Translations under genes and position numbers: made by a program | In this document: in pieces, positions 11,278 through 21,800 of the stretch | How the letters are laid out: each line of letters opens with the position of its first letter | Numbering within the stretch: position 1 is the first letter of the stretch | The notes under the pieces: generated by a model | Told to the model about the DNA's origin: nothing | Database searches by the model: none | What the model saw: the letters and a program-made list of their open reading frames with translations, nothing else | NCBI GenBank assembly: GCA_018241725.1 | Contig: JAFEDI010000128.1 | Coordinates: forward strand, 106,690 to 170,689 | Reading direction: 5' to 3' | Source: Pseudomonadota bacterium | Lineage (GTDB): Bacteria > Pseudomonadota > Gammaproteobacteria > Burkholderiales > Rhodocyclaceae | DNA length: 64,000 bases

Positions 11278-12243
11278 TTAAAACTCGAGCAGCGCAGCGC
11301 CCCACGTGAAGCCGCCACCCACGCCTTCGAGCAGCAGACGCTGCCCGCGCTGGATGCGCCCGTCACGGACAGCCTGATCGAGCGCCAGCGGAATGGACGC
11401 CGCCGACGTATTGCCATGCTGAGCAACCGTCGCGATGACCCTCTCCATCGGCAGGCCGAGGCGCTTCCCCGTCGCCTGCATGATGCGAATGTTGGCCTGA
11501 TGAGGAATCAGCCAGTCCACCGCGTCGAGCGGCATGCCGGCCTGCTCAGCGACCTCGCGCGCCACCTCGCTCAGCACCTTGACCGCAAACTTGAAGACTG
11601 CCTGGCCATCCATGCGCAGAAAGGGGTCGCCGGTCACACTGCCGCGATTGACCTGCCCGGGCACGCACAGGATGGGGTTGTGGCTACCGTCGGCGTGCAA
11701 CGCCGTGGCCAGGATGCCGGGCCTGTCGGAGGCCTCCAGCACGACCGCGCCGGCACCATCACCGAACAGCACGCAGGTGCCGCGATCGCTCCAGTCGAGG
11801 ATGCGCGAGAAGACCTCGGCCCCGACGACCAGTGCCCGCTTGCTGCTGCCCGAGCGAATGAACTTCTCTGCGGTGGCCAGCGCGTACGCGAAACCGGCGC
11901 ACACCGCCTGCAGATCGAAGGCTGCCCCGCCATTGGCAATGCCCAGGCGGGCCTGCAGCAGCGCTGCGGTACTCGGGAAGATGTAATCGGGCGTCGAGGT
12001 CGCGACGATAATCAGATCGATGTCCGCTGGCTGACAGCCCGCGGCCTCTATCGCCCGAACCGATGCCTCGTAGGCCAACTGGCTCGCCGTGACATCCGGT
12101 TCAGCCAAGTGGCGGGCACGAATGCCTGTGCGCTCGGCGATCCACTCGTCCGACGTATCGATGCCGCGCGCCACCAAATCATCGTTGGTAACAGGTTTCC
12201 CGGGTAGAAAACTCCCGGTGCCAGCCACTCGTGCATAAATCAT
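11278..12243 (-). CDS. fabH: 3-oxoacyl-ACP synthase III (KAS III)
   Basis: Initiates fatty-acid synthesis by condensing acetyl-CoA with malonyl-ACP. 321 residues. Catalytic triad visible: Cys in [12 protein letters not shown] (about 113), His in [10 protein letters not shown] and Asn in [10 protein letters not shown]. Start ATG overlaps the plsX stop by four bases. Confidence 0.97.
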   Translation of the reverse strand: MIYARVAGTGSFLPGKPVTNDDLVARGIDTSDEWIAERTGIRARHLAEPDVTASQLAYEASVRAIEAAGCQPADIDLIIVATSTPDYIFPSTAALLQARLGIANGGAAFDLQAVCAGFAYALATAEKFIRSGSSKRALVVGAEVFSRILDWSDRGTCVLFGDGAGAVVLEASDRPGILATALHADGSHNPILCVPGQVNRGSVTGDPFLRMDGQAVFKFAVKVLSEVAREVAEQAGMPLDAVDWLIPHQANIRIMQATGKRLGLPMERVIATVAQHGNTSAASIPLALDQAVRDGRIQRGQRLLLEGVGGGFTWGAALLEF

Positions 12244-13253
12244 GCAACGGACCTTTCACGTTCCATTCGTTCGCTGATACGTTCGATGAGGCGATTGCGT
12301 GCCGCTTCCACCGCCCGCCAGACTGCCTGCTCGAAAGCGAAGGCATCGGCCGAGCCATGACTCTTCACCACCACGCCACGTAAACCCAGCAGGGCTGCGC
12401 CGTTGTAGCGCCGGGGATCCAGCTTGTGCTTGAAGCCCTTCAGGGCGGACATCGCGAAGAGCGCCGCCAGCTTGGTCAGCCAGTTGCGGGAGAACTGTTC
12501 GCGCAGGAAGGTGGCCATCATCTGGGCCAGCCCTTCGGAGGTCTTCAGTGCCACATTGCCGACGAAGCCATCGCAGACGACCACATCCACGGTTCCCTTG
12601 TAGATGTCATTGCCTTCCACATTACCGTAGAAATTGAGCCCGCTGGCGCGCAGCAACTCGGCAGCCTGCTTGACGACTTCATTGCCCTTGATCTCTTCCT
12701 CGCCGATGTTCAGCAAGCCAACGCTCGGACGTTCGTTGTGTTCGACGGCTGCCACCAGCATTGCGCCCATGATGCCGAACTGCAGCAGATGCTCAGGCGA
12801 ACAATCCACATTGGCCCCCAGATCAAGCACATGGGTTTGCCCACGCAGCGTCGGCAGCGTACTGCAGATCGCCGGGCGATCGATACCGGGAAGGGTTTTC
12901 AGGACAAAACGGGAAATCGCCATCAGTGCGCCGGTATTGCCGGCAGACACAGCCGCCTGGGCCTCCCCGTCCTTGACGAGGTTAACCGCAACGCGCATCG
13001 ACGAGTCCTTCTTATTGCGCATGGCCAGCGCCGGCGATTCATCCATGCCGACCACCTCGGTGGCGCGATGGATGCGCAGACGCTCTCCGAACTCGGCCAG
13101 GGCCGTTCCGAGATGGGGCTCGATGGCCTCCGGACGCCCGACCAGGATGATCCGGGTGTCGCGATCTTCCCGCAGAAAATGCAGGGAAGCCGGCACGGTC
13201 ACCGAGGGGCCGTGATCGCCCCCCATGCAGTCAATAGCCAGGGTGACAGTCAT
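12240..13253 (-). CDS. plsX: Phosphate acyltransferase PlsX
   Basis: Makes acyl-phosphate from acyl-ACP for phospholipid synthesis. 337 residues from ATG 13253 ([16 protein letters not shown]); a start three codons upstream is less typical. Conserved [15 protein letters not shown] and DLGANVDC. Follows rpmF in the widespread yceD-rpmF-plsX-fabH arrangement that links ribosome and lipid synthesis. Confidence 0.96.
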   Translation of the reverse strand: MTVTLAIDCMGGDHGPSVTVPASLHFLREDRDTRIILVGRPEAIEPHLGTALAEFGERLRIHRATEVVGMDESPALAMRNKKDSSMRVAVNLVKDGEAQAAVSAGNTGALMAISRFVLKTLPGIDRPAICSTLPTLRGQTHVLDLGANVDCSPEHLLQFGIMGAMLVAAVEHNERPSVGLLNIGEEEIKGNEVVKQAAELLRASGLNFYGNVEGNDIYKGTVDVVVCDGFVGNVALKTSEGLAQMMATFLREQFSRNWLTKLAALFAMSALKGFKHKLDPRRYNGAALLGLRGVVVKSHGSADAFAFEQAVWRAVEAARNRLIERISERMERERSVA

Positions 13254-13331
13254 TCGGCGCAAACAGAGAGAAGCATGTATGAAAACGGCGCGAGCGCCCT
13301 TAGGCGTCGCGCCGCTCGCGGACCGGGGAAA

Positions 13332-13511
13332 TTACTCGCCCTTGGCCTTGGCAACCTTCTTGCCACGGTAGACGCCGGACGGCGACACGTGGTGACGCAG
13401 GTGCACTTCACCGGTAGTCGGCTCGACAGCCAGCGGGGGGGCAACCAGGAAATCGTGGGAACGATGCATACCGCGCTTGGACGGGGACTTTTTGTTCTGT
13501 TGAACAGCCAT
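13332..13511 (-). CDS. rpmF: 50S ribosomal protein L32
   Basis: 59 residues, basic: [20 protein letters not shown], later [12 protein letters not shown] and GVYRGKKV. This is standard bacterial L32 without the zinc cysteines found in some species. Preceded by an AGGAG site; lies 21 bases after yceD. Confidence 0.97.
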   Translation of the reverse strand: MAVQQNKKSPSKRGMHRSHDFLVAPPLAVEPTTGEVHLRHHVSPSGVYRGKKVAKAKGE

Positions 13512-13532
13512 GGAACACTCCTTGAGGAATAC

Positions 13533-14027
13533 TTAAACCTTGCCGCGCAACTGGCGCAGAACGGCGAAGGGCGAAATTTCTTCATTGCCGCCGGCTTTCA
13601 CCGGCGGTTCGCAATTTTCGTGGCGCGGCACCAAGGGCAAGGCGAGGAGCACCTCGTCTTCCACCAAGGCCAGCAGGTCGGTCTGAGGCTCCACCTCGAG
13701 GGCATCGACCTCATCGTTCTCCAACTCATCTTCCGGCAATTCTTCACCGGCACGAAGCAGCAGGAGACGATTCCGCACACCGCAGGGCCACACCAAAGCC
13801 TCAAGACAGCGCTGACACTGCAACACCAGGTCACCCTGAACCCGCAGATCGACGTAGAGCTTGCCCTCGTCGTCACACTCACCTTGGAACTCGAACGTCA
13901 CCGTGCCGACCGGTTCCAATAGCGAATCGGCCAGACGACCTAAATTCTTTACCGGCACCGCTCTTTGCACGCTACGCCCGTCTCTGGCCAGCGCCCGCAG
14001 GTCGATCACGAAGCTTTCTTGCGACAT
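13533..14027 (-). CDS. yceD: YceD/DUF177 family protein (23S rRNA accumulation)
   Basis: 164 residues, acidic, with the cysteine pair near CQRCLEALVWPC expected of DUF177. Family members are needed for normal 23S rRNA accumulation and are nearly always followed by rpmF, as here. First gene of the lipid operon; its promoter must lie in the 87-base gap shared with the divergent maf gene. Confidence 0.88.
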   Translation of the reverse strand: MSQESFVIDLRALARDGRSVQRAVPVKNLGRLADSLLEPVGTVTFEFQGECDDEGKLYVDLRVQGDLVLQCQRCLEALVWPCGVRNRLLLLRAGEELPEDELENDEVDALEVEPQTDLLALVEDEVLLALPLVPRHENCEPPVKAGGNEEISPFAVLRQLRGKV

Positions 14028-14114
14028 AAGCGGGGCATGATATTATTTTCGGCTCCCCGTGTCAAAACCCTGCTTGATTGCGCCAACCATCGCGACTGCA
14101 GGCTTCCCGCTACG

Positions 14115-14690
14115 ATGAAACTCGTTCTCGCCTCTACCTCAGCCTACCGCCGCGAACTGCTCCAGCGCTTCAACCTATCCTTTGATGTCGCCCGCCCGGA
14201 CATCGACGAAACCCCGCTACCAGGCGAGGCGCCGCAAGCCACGGCCAAACGGCTCGCCGTCGAGAAGGCCCACGCGGTCGCCGGCCAGTTCCCCGACGCT
14301 CTGATCATCGGCAGCGACCAGGTTGCCTATATGGATGACGCCCACTTCGGCAAGCCAGGCACCGTCGAGCGGGCCATCGCCCAGCTCAAGTCGATGAGCG
14401 GCCGCACAGTCATCTTTCACACCGCTCTCGCCCTGCTCAATACACGCAGCAGTCACGTACAAGTGGATGCCGTGCCGACCAAGGTCCGCTTCCGCAACCT
14501 GAGCGACGACGAGATCGTGCGCTATGTGAACAAGGAGCGCCCGCTCGACTGCGCCGGCAGCGCCAAATCGGAAGGGCTCGGCATCACACTGCTGGACGCC
14601 CTCAGCGGCGACGACCCCAACGCTCTCGTCGGCCTGCCGCTGATCGCGCTGGCCCGCATGCTGCGCAACGAAGGCATCGCCCTTCCCTGA
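14115..14690 (+). CDS. maf: Maf-like nucleoside triphosphate pyrophosphatase (YceF type)
   Basis: 191 residues starting MKLVLASTSAYRREL at 14115; the frame is open further upstream but this start fits the family. Maf motifs ASTSxYR, the DIDE segment, the basic active-site loop with GSDQV and the KSEGLG segment are present. The YceF subgroup hydrolyses m7GTP and related nucleotides. Divergent from yceD; followed 3 bases later by the methyltransferase gene. Confidence 0.9.
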   Translation: MKLVLASTSAYRRELLQRFNLSFDVARPDIDETPLPGEAPQATAKRLAVEKAHAVAGQFPDALIIGSDQVAYMDDAHFGKPGTVERAIAQLKSMSGRTVIFHTALALLNTRSSHVQVDAVPTKVRFRNLSDDEIVRYVNKERPLDCAGSAKSEGLGITLLDALSGDDPNALVGLPLIALARMLRNEGIALP

Positions 14691-14693
14691 ACC

Positions 14694-15407
14694 ATGAGCA
14701 ACGGCACCCTCTACCTGATCCCGGTCAGCCTCGGCCCCGCACCTACCGGACTGACCACCCCGACCGACGTCGCCACCCGCGCGCGCAGCCTGCGTTATTT
14801 CGTCGTCGAAAATGCCAAGACGGCCCGCGCGGAACTGAAGCGCTTCGAGCACCCGCAACCGCTGCGCGATCTCGATATCCGCGAACTGCCAGAGAAGCCC
14901 TCCACCACCGACCTGGACACCCTGCTCGCCCCGCTGATCAAAGGCAACGATGCTGGCCTGATGTCGGAAGCCGGCTGCCCGGCCGTTGCCGACCCGGGCG
15001 CTCTGCTGGCACGTCGCGCGCACGAACTGGGCATCCGCGTCGCGCCGCTAGTCGGCCCCTCATCCCTGCTGCTGGCCCTCATGGGCTCCGGGCTCAACGG
15101 CCAGAGCTTCGCCTTTCATGGCTACCTGCCGGTGGACGAAGAGGCCCGCAACCGACGCATCCGCGAACTGGAAGCCGAATCGGCGCGCTTTTCCCGCACC
15201 CAGCTGTTCATCGAGACCCCGTACCGCAACGAGCGGATGTTCGAAGCGCTGCGCAGCGTCTGCAAGGCCGACACACGCCTGTGCATCGCCCGCGACCTGA
15301 CCCTCGACAGCGAGTGGATCCACACCCGCCCGGTCGCCGAATGGAAGAAAATCGCCGCGCCGGAACTGGCCAAGCGACCGACCGTATTCCTGCTCCTCGC
15401 CGCCTGA
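14694..15407 (+). CDS. Tetrapyrrole-methylase-fold SAM-dependent methyltransferase (RsmI relative)
   Basis: 237 residues. Opens LYLIPVSLGP, then LMSEAGCPAVADPGALLARRAHELG and VGPSSLLLALMGSGLNGQSFAFHGYLP, the RsmI/CbiE-like SAM site. It is shorter than RsmI (about 285) because the C-terminal RNA-binding HTH part is missing, so it is a separate family of rRNA- or unknown-substrate methylases usually next to maf in betaproteobacteria. Convergent with sppA, 6 bases apart. Confidence 0.85.
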   Translation: MSNGTLYLIPVSLGPAPTGLTTPTDVATRARSLRYFVVENAKTARAELKRFEHPQPLRDLDIRELPEKPSTTDLDTLLAPLIKGNDAGLMSEAGCPAVADPGALLARRAHELGIRVAPLVGPSSLLLALMGSGLNGQSFAFHGYLPVDEEARNRRIRELEAESARFSRTQLFIETPYRNERMFEALRSVCKADTRLCIARDLTLDSEWIHTRPVAEWKKIAAPELAKRPTVFLLLAA

Positions 15408-15413
15408 CGGCGG

Positions 15414-16355
15414 TCAACGTACCGTCGTTTTTCCCAGCGTGTTCATCAGGCTTTCGGCCATATCGGTGCCGAAGCGCTCCGCAAAACGCTCGGCCAAGCC
15501 GGGCTTCTGCGTGAAATCGCGGACATTCTCCGCCTTGATGACATCCCGCGCCACAGAGGCGACGCTGCCGAAACCATCAGCCAGACCGAGCTGAACGCTC
15601 TTCGCGCCGGTCCACATCAAGCCAGAGAACATATCCGGCGTCTCCTGCAAGCGCGTACCCCGCCCCTTCCGCACCGCTGCAATGAACTGCCCATGAATGT
15701 CCCCCAGCATGGACTTTGCATGCTCAAGCTGCTTCGGGTTCTGCGGCGAATACGGATCGAGAAAGCCCTTGTTCTCCCCCGCTGTCAGCAGGCGCCGCTC
15801 GACGCCCAGCTTGTCCATCAGTCCGGCAAAACCGAAACCGTCCATCAGCACGCCAATCGACCCGACGATGCTGGCCTTGTCCACGAAGATCCGGTCCGCC
15901 GCCACTGCCACGTAGTAGCCGCCCGACGCGCAAACATCCTCAACTACCGCATAGACCGGCACCTGCGGATGCAGCGCGCGCAGCCTCCCGATCTCGTCAT
16001 TGATGATACCGGCCTGTACCGGACTTCCCCCCGGACTGTTGATACGCAGCACAACGCCCTGGGTACCGCTGTCATCGAACGCCGATTGCAAGGCCGCCAC
16101 GATCCGCTCGGCGCTCGCCTCTCCCTTCGCGGCGATCACGCCATCGACGTTCACCAGCGCGGTGAAGCGCCCGCCATCGAGCGGCTCCGCCGCACCGAAG
16201 TCACCCAGGATCCACAGCGCGAGCCCCGCGTAGAAAACCGCCACCAACTTGAAGAACACACCCCAGCGGCGGCGGCGCCTCTGTTCCGCCAGCCCCTCCA
16301 GCGCCAGCTTTTCGAGCACCCGGCGCTCCCAGTTTTCCGACCGATTCTCGTCCAT
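15414..16355 (-). CDS. sppA: Signal peptide peptidase SppA (S49 family)
   Basis: 313 residues, short form. Basic N-terminus, one membrane anchor at about residues 33-52, then the S49 domain: RINSPGGSPVQA, nucleophile serine in CASGGYYVA, and the general-base lysine region AGENKGFLDPYSP. Degrades cleaved signal peptides in the inner membrane. Follows the Rieske gene by 2 bases. Confidence 0.93.
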   Translation of the reverse strand: MDENRSENWERRVLEKLALEGLAEQRRRRRWGVFFKLVAVFYAGLALWILGDFGAAEPLDGGRFTALVNVDGVIAAKGEASAERIVAALQSAFDDSGTQGVVLRINSPGGSPVQAGIINDEIGRLRALHPQVPVYAVVEDVCASGGYYVAVAADRIFVDKASIVGSIGVLMDGFGFAGLMDKLGVERRLLTAGENKGFLDPYSPQNPKQLEHAKSMLGDIHGQFIAAVRKGRGTRLQETPDMFSGLMWTGAKSVQLGLADGFGSVASVARDVIKAENVRDFTQKPGLAERFAERFGTDMAESLMNTLGKTTVR

Positions 16356-16357
16356 CG

Positions 16358-16705
16358 CTATTCGTCTACAAGAAATACCATCCCGTCGCGCTCTTCAACC
16401 GAGAGCGCCAACAAGCGCTTACCCCGACACGGCCCTGCCACGCAGCGACCGCTCTCCGGCTCATAGAGGGCGCCGTGGGTCGCGCAGATCAGGTAAAGGC
16501 GTCCATCATCGAAGAAACGTCCGGGCATCCAATCCAGCTCGATCGGCACATGGGCACAGCGATTCAGGTAGGCATGTACCCGCCCGCGGAAACGCACAAC
16601 GAAAGCCGGCTCTTCCCCGGTGACACGGGTGACGCTGAAGCGCACCCCGTCCTCGCCCTCCCGAACCGCGTCCGACGGACAGATCAGGCGTTGCGTTCCA
16701 GCCAT
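16358..16705 (-). CDS. Small Rieske [2Fe-2S] protein
   Basis: About 115 residues from ATG 16705 (MAGTQRLICPSDA); a start at 16735 would overlap the upstream gene more. The two cluster motifs are CAH in LNRCAHVP and CxxH in CATHGALYEP, the standard Rieske ligands, with no second domain. Probably an electron carrier or a regulatory ferredoxin subunit; the partner is unknown. Overlaps the HAD gene and precedes sppA on the same strand, a conserved cluster (rluC-HAD-Rieske-sppA) in this group. Confidence 0.88.
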   Translation of the reverse strand: MAGTQRLICPSDAVREGEDGVRFSVTRVTGEEPAFVVRFRGRVHAYLNRCAHVPIELDWMPGRFFDDGRLYLICATHGALYEPESGRCVAGPCRGKRLLALSVEERDGMVFLVDE

Positions 16706-17340
16706 TCCCGCAACTCCGCCGGCGAATGCACACAAGCCAGCGGTGCCTCGGCCTGCAACTGCTCCACCGGATGCGCACCAAAGGTCACAGCCAGCCCTTC
16801 CACCCCGGCATTCTTGGCCATCTGCAGATCGTGAGTCGTGTCGCCGATCATCAGGCAGGACGCCTGCGCCACACCCAGCTCATCCATCAGCTCATCGAGC
16901 ATGGCCGGATGCGGCTTGGAGAAGCACTCGTCGGCACAGCGGGTCGCATGAAAGTACTCGCTCAAGCCCGAGAAGGACAATGCCCGCTCCAGCCCGTTGC
17001 GACTCTTGCCGGTCGCAACCGCCAGCAGATGCCCGCGCTCACGTAACGCAGCGATCAATTCCTCAGTCCCATCGAACAGCGTCAGCTGATGATCACCGGA
17101 CAGGTAATGATGGCGGTAACGCTCGACCATGCGCGGATAATCCAACTCCGCCAGTTCGGGCACGGCGTAATGCAGCGCATCGTTGAGACCGAGACCGATC
17201 ACGTGGCGGGCGCGAGCATCCGAGGGCACCGGCAGCCCCAGGTCAGCCGCCGATGCCTGGATCGCGCGCACGATGGCCGCCGCCGAATCCATCAGCGTGC
17301 CATCCCAGTCGAAGACGATCAGTTCGAAACGCTTAGCCAT
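16684..17340 (-). CDS. HAD-superfamily hydrolase (phosphoglycolate-phosphatase type)
   Basis: 218 residues from ATG 17340 (MAKRFELIVFDWDGTLMDS). HAD motif I is DWDGT, motif II is ATGKSRNGLERAL, motif III/IV shows KPHPAMLDELM and MIGDTTHDL. A helical cap sits between motifs I and II. The Trp in DWDGT is typical of the member next to rluC; the substrate is unknown. Start overlaps rluC by 8 bases. Confidence 0.9.
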   Translation of the reverse strand: MAKRFELIVFDWDGTLMDSAAAIVRAIQASAADLGLPVPSDARARHVIGLGLNDALHYAVPELAELDYPRMVERYRHHYLSGDHQLTLFDGTEELIAALRERGHLLAVATGKSRNGLERALSFSGLSEYFHATRCADECFSKPHPAMLDELMDELGVAQASCLMIGDTTHDLQMAKNAGVEGLAVTFGAHPVEQLQAEAPLACVHSPAELREWLERNA

Positions 17341-18289
17341 ATTCCCTCTCTTCCGTTTGCTCAACCTGCACCACGTGGCTTTCCAGCTCCTGCGGCAGCG
17401 GCGCCTCCAGCTCGATCAGCTGATCCGTCAGCGGGTGGTGGAAAGCGAGCTTCGCCGCGTGCAGGAACATCCGCTTGAACCCCTGTTTTTCGAGTTGTTT
17501 GTTGAGCGAAAAATCCCCGTACTTATCGTCACCGCACAAGGGAAAGCCCAAGTGGCTCAGGTGCACGCGGATCTGGTGCGTACGACCGGTCTTCAGCTCG
17601 ACCTCGACCAGACTGTAGTTCTGCCAGCGTTTCAGCAGCCTGACGATGCTGTGCGCCGGCTTGCCCTCGGGGCTTACGCTGACACGGCGCTCACCGCCTT
17701 CGGTCAGGTATTTGTGCAGGGCCAGCTTCACATGCTGCATCGGATTCAGCCAGCGCCCGGCCACTAGCGTCAGATAGCGCTTGCGCACCTTGCCTTCGCG
17801 CATCATGTCGTGCAATACGGTCAGGGCGCTGCGCTTCTTGGCGACAATCAACAGACCCGAAGTCTCCCGGTCAAGGCGATGCACCAGCTCCAGGAACTTC
17901 GCCTCCGGCCGCTGGCGGCGCAACTGCTCGATGACGCCGAAACTGACGCCGCTCCCCCCATGCACGGCCAGCCCGGCCGGCTTGTCGAGCACCAGCAAGG
18001 CGTCGTCCTCAAAGACGATGTCGAAGGGCTTGCCGACTGGCACAACCGGCCCCGCCGCCTTCTCGGCCAGGCGGATCGGCGGGATACGCACCTCGTCGCC
18101 AAGCTGCAGGCGGTAGGTCTGATCCACCCGCCGGCTATTCACCCGTACTTCCCCGCTGCGCAGGATGCGGTACACGTGGCTCTTCGGCACGCCCTTGCAG
18201 ACGCGAACCAGGAAGTTGTCGATGCGCTGCCCGGCACTCGCGTCGTCCACGACGACACGCATCACAGAGGGGGCTTTACTCAAGGCCAT
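17333..18289 (-). CDS. rluC: 23S rRNA pseudouridine synthase RluC
   Basis: 318 residues from ATG 18289 (MALSKAPSVMRVVVDD). N-terminal S4 RNA-binding domain (about 20-75), then the RluA-type catalytic domain with the aspartate motif VHRLDRETSG and later KTGRTHQIRVHLSH. RluC modifies U955, U2504 and U2580 of 23S rRNA. It is placed divergently from rne, the conserved arrangement in proteobacteria, and starts the rluC-HAD-Rieske-sppA run. Confidence 0.94.
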   Translation of the reverse strand: MALSKAPSVMRVVVDDASAGQRIDNFLVRVCKGVPKSHVYRILRSGEVRVNSRRVDQTYRLQLGDEVRIPPIRLAEKAAGPVVPVGKPFDIVFEDDALLVLDKPAGLAVHGGSGVSFGVIEQLRRQRPEAKFLELVHRLDRETSGLLIVAKKRSALTVLHDMMREGKVRKRYLTLVAGRWLNPMQHVKLALHKYLTEGGERRVSVSPEGKPAHSIVRLLKRWQNYSLVEVELKTGRTHQIRVHLSHLGFPLCGDDKYGDFSLNKQLEKQGFKRMFLHAAKLAFHHPLTDQLIELEAPLPQELESHVVQVEQTEEREYG

Positions 18290-18299
18290 CTTTTTGAAA

Positions 18300-18830
18300 T
18301 ATACTGGCGAGCGGTTTTTCGGTTCTGATGCGTCGCATTTGCCCAAGCGTGTTGTGAAGACTTCAACACCGGCCTGTGCCACGCCGGAGCGACTCGACCC
18401 TGGTCAACCAGGGTTACACCCGCTCCCGAAACACCGCAGGAAGGTCCATCGCCGGACAAAAAGAGGGCGATGGTACTGTATTCGACAATAAACTTGTACT
18501 TATTGCGCGCTAGCGCACACGCAGTTTGACGGCCCTGAATTCAGGGACGGTGATGAAGTTCTGGATAGCAGGCCCGAGGTCGCAAAGGGAAATGCCGTCG
18601 TACCCGAGAGTACGGCACGGCAAAGGAGTTGCGAGACCAGTCGTGCCCCAGATTCATCACGGTCCCCAGCGGAAAATCGCGGTTCAGGGTGCATAGACGA
18701 ATCCCGCCGCCCACATTAGTTTGATATTCCCCTCGATGAAGGATAGTCGCGACAACGCCAAACTAAGTCACCGCAGTTAAGCGGTGGCGCGGTTCGTCCT
18801 GCCCGTGTGCTGCGCGGGAGAAGAAGACGA
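18300..18830 (+). promoter_or_regulatory. rne: Long structured leader of rne
   Basis: 530 bases without a convincing gene between rluC and rne. A -10-like TATACT lies at 18300-18305. Then come several inverted repeats: GAGCG/CGCTC enclosing ACCCTGG-TCAA-CCAGGGT (18387-18425), GCGCTAGCGC near 18508, the perfect palindrome CCCTGAATTCAGGG (18533-18546) and TGCCG..GTAC/GTACGGCA (18593-18617). In gamma-proteobacteria the rne 5' UTR is long and mediates autoregulation by RNase E; the same job here is inference. Confidence 0.5.
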
Positions 18831-21800
18831 ATGAAGCGCATGCTCTTCAATGCAACGCAGGCCGAGGAACTCCGCGTTGCCATTGTCGACGGTCAGAAAC
18901 TGATCGATCTCGACATTGAGTCGGCCGCCAAGGAACAACGCAAGAGCAACATCTACAAAGCCGTCATCACGCGCATCGAGCCCAGCCTCGAAGCGGCGTT
19001 TGTCGACTACGGCGCCGAGCGCCACGGCTTCCTGCCGTTCAAGGAAATCTCCCGCGCTTACTTCCAGCCTGGTGTAGAAGCCAGCCGTGCTTCCATCAAG
19101 GAAGCACTGAAGGAAGGCCAGGAGCTGATCGTCCAGGTCGAGAAGGACGAGCGCGGCAACAAGGGGGCCGCCCTCACCACCTTCGTGTCGCTGGCCGGCC
19201 GCTACCTGGTGCTTATGCCCAACAACCCCCGTGGCGGTGGCGTGTCCCGCCGCGTCGAGGGTGACGAGCGCGCCGAACTGCGCGACGTCATGGACCAGCT
19301 CGAAGTCCCGGGCGGCATGAGCCTGATCGCCCGCACCGCCGCCATCGGCCGCAACGCCGAAGAGCTGCAGTGGGACTTGAACTACCTGCTGCAACTGTGG
19401 CGTGCCATCGACGGCGCCGCCGAATCCCAGGCCGGCGCTTTCCTGATCTACCAGGAAGGCAGCCTGGTGATCCGCGCGATCCGTGACTACTTCCAGCCGG
19501 ACATCGGCGAGATCCTGATCGACACCGATGACGTGTACGAGCAGGCCCGCCAGTTCATGGCCCACGTGATGCCGCAGAACGTGAACCGCGTGAAGCGCTA
19601 TCACGACGACGTGCCGCTGTTCTCCCGCTTCCAGATCGAGCACCAGATCGAGTCCGCCTACTCGCGCCAGGTCAGCCTGCCGTCCGGCGGCGCCATCGTG
19701 ATCGACCACACCGAAGCGCTGGTGTCCGTGGACGTGAACTCCGGCCGCGCCACCCGCGGTGCGGACATCGAGGAAACCGCCTTCAAGACCAACTGCGAAG
19801 CCGCCGATGAAGTGGCCCGCCAGTTGCGTCTGCGCGACCTCGGCGGCCTGATCGTCATCGACTTCATCGACATGGAGTCGCAAAAGAACCAGCGCGAAGT
19901 CGAGAACCGCCTGCGCGACGCCCTGCGCTACGACCGTGCCCGCGTGCAGACCGGCAAGATCAGCCGTTTCGGCCTGCTCGAGCTGTCCCGCCAGCGCCTG
20001 CGCCCGGCCCTCGCCGAGACCAGCTACATCCCCTGCCCGCGCTGTAACGGCACCGGCCACACCCGCAGCACCGAATCGTCGGCCCTGCATATCCTGCGCA
20101 TCCTCGAAGAGGAAGCCATGAAGGACAACACCGGCGCCCTGCATTGTCAGGTTCCGGTGGATGTGGCGACCTTCCTGCTCAACGAGAAGCGCGACGACAT
20201 CGCCAAGATCGAGCTGCGCCACAAGGTCAACCTGGTGCTGATCCCGAATCGCCACCTGGAAACCCCGCAGCACGAGATCGTCCGCCTGCGCCACGACCAG
20301 CTCAACACCGAAGACACCAGCCTGCCCAGCTACCGCATGGCCACCAAGCCGGCCGGCGAAACCTACACGCCGCCGTCGGCCAATCCGGAGCGCCCGGTGC
20401 GCCAGGAAGCCGCCGTCAAGGGCATCACCCCCGACCAGCCGGCGCCGGTCGTTGAAGCCAAGGCTGCGCCGGTCGCTGCCGTGCCGGAAAGCCAGCCCGG
20501 CCTGCTGGCCCGCATCTTCGCGTTCTTCCGTGGCGAGAAGCAGCCCGAGCCGGCACCGGTCGTGGCCCAACCCGAAACCCCGCGTCGCGAATCCCGCCCC
20601 CGCAACGAACGCAACCGTCGTGACGGTCGTGACAACCGCGGTCGCCGGGATGGCCAACGCGAAGAGCGCAACGAACGTGGTGAGCGCGCTGATCGCCAGG
20701 AACGCAACGACAACCGCGAAACGCGCGACAACGCGCGCAACGCCGCTGGCGAAGCGCAGACCGAGCAGCGCGAAAAGCGCCAGCGCGGTGAACGCCAGGA
20801 ACGTGGTGAGCGCGAAGGCCGCAACAGCGAACGCGGTGAGCGTGCCGAACGCGGCGAACGCCGCAGCCGCAACACCCCGGCCCCCAAGGCAGCCGAAGCC
20901 GAAGGCATCGTCGCCAGCGCCGAGCAGGTGACAGCCGACGCCGTGGTGGCAGCTGTGGCACCGACCGAGGCCAGCCCCGCGTCGGCCGAAGGCGAAGGTA
21001 ATGAACGCAGCCGTCGCAGCCGTCGCGGCCGTCGTGGTGGCCGCCGCAACGAGGAAGCCAACTCCGTCGAAGTCGCCGCCCAAGGCGAGTTGGAGATCGG
21101 CGAACAGGCTCCGGCAGGTGCGGAGCAGGAAGCTGCCCCGGTGGCCGAGGCCGTCGTCGCGGCCGCTCCGCAGCCCGTCGCCAGCGAAACACCGGCGGCT
21201 GAAGTCAGCCCGGTGGTCGTCGAAGCTGCACCCGCAGTAACCGTCGTGGAAGTCGCTCCAGCTGAGACGGCAGTCGTCGTCGAGCCCCAGGCTGCCGTGG
21301 CCGCCGAACCTGTCATCGAAGCACCGGTCGTCGCTGCGCCCGTCGGAGAAGCGCCCGCCGACACGCAGGCCAAGCCCGACCTGATTGAACAGGCCGTCGC
21401 GATCATCGGCCAGCCCGCAGTGGAACAGGTGCCGGTCGAACCCGCTCCGACCGTTGCAATCGAAACAGCTGTTGCCGAAGTGGTCTCTGCAGTCGTTGAA
21501 AGCGAGGCCGTTGCGGCACCGCTCGTCGCTACCGTCGAAACCCAGCCCGAAGTCGCGGTGGAACAACCGGCCCCGTCCGTTGCCGCCGAGCAGGAAGCCG
21601 CTCCGGTGCAGCTCGAAGTCGCTTCCGTCGTCGAGGCCCAGCCGGAAGTGGTAGCCGTCGCCACCGGGATCAGCCCGGAAGCGCCGATCACGGCCCCCAT
21701 CGATCTGTCGGGCAGCGGCCTGGTGCTGGTGGAAACCCGCGCCGATGCCGTGAAGGCCTTCCAAGCCGAGGAGCCGACCGAAGAGACCGTGCAGCCGGCG

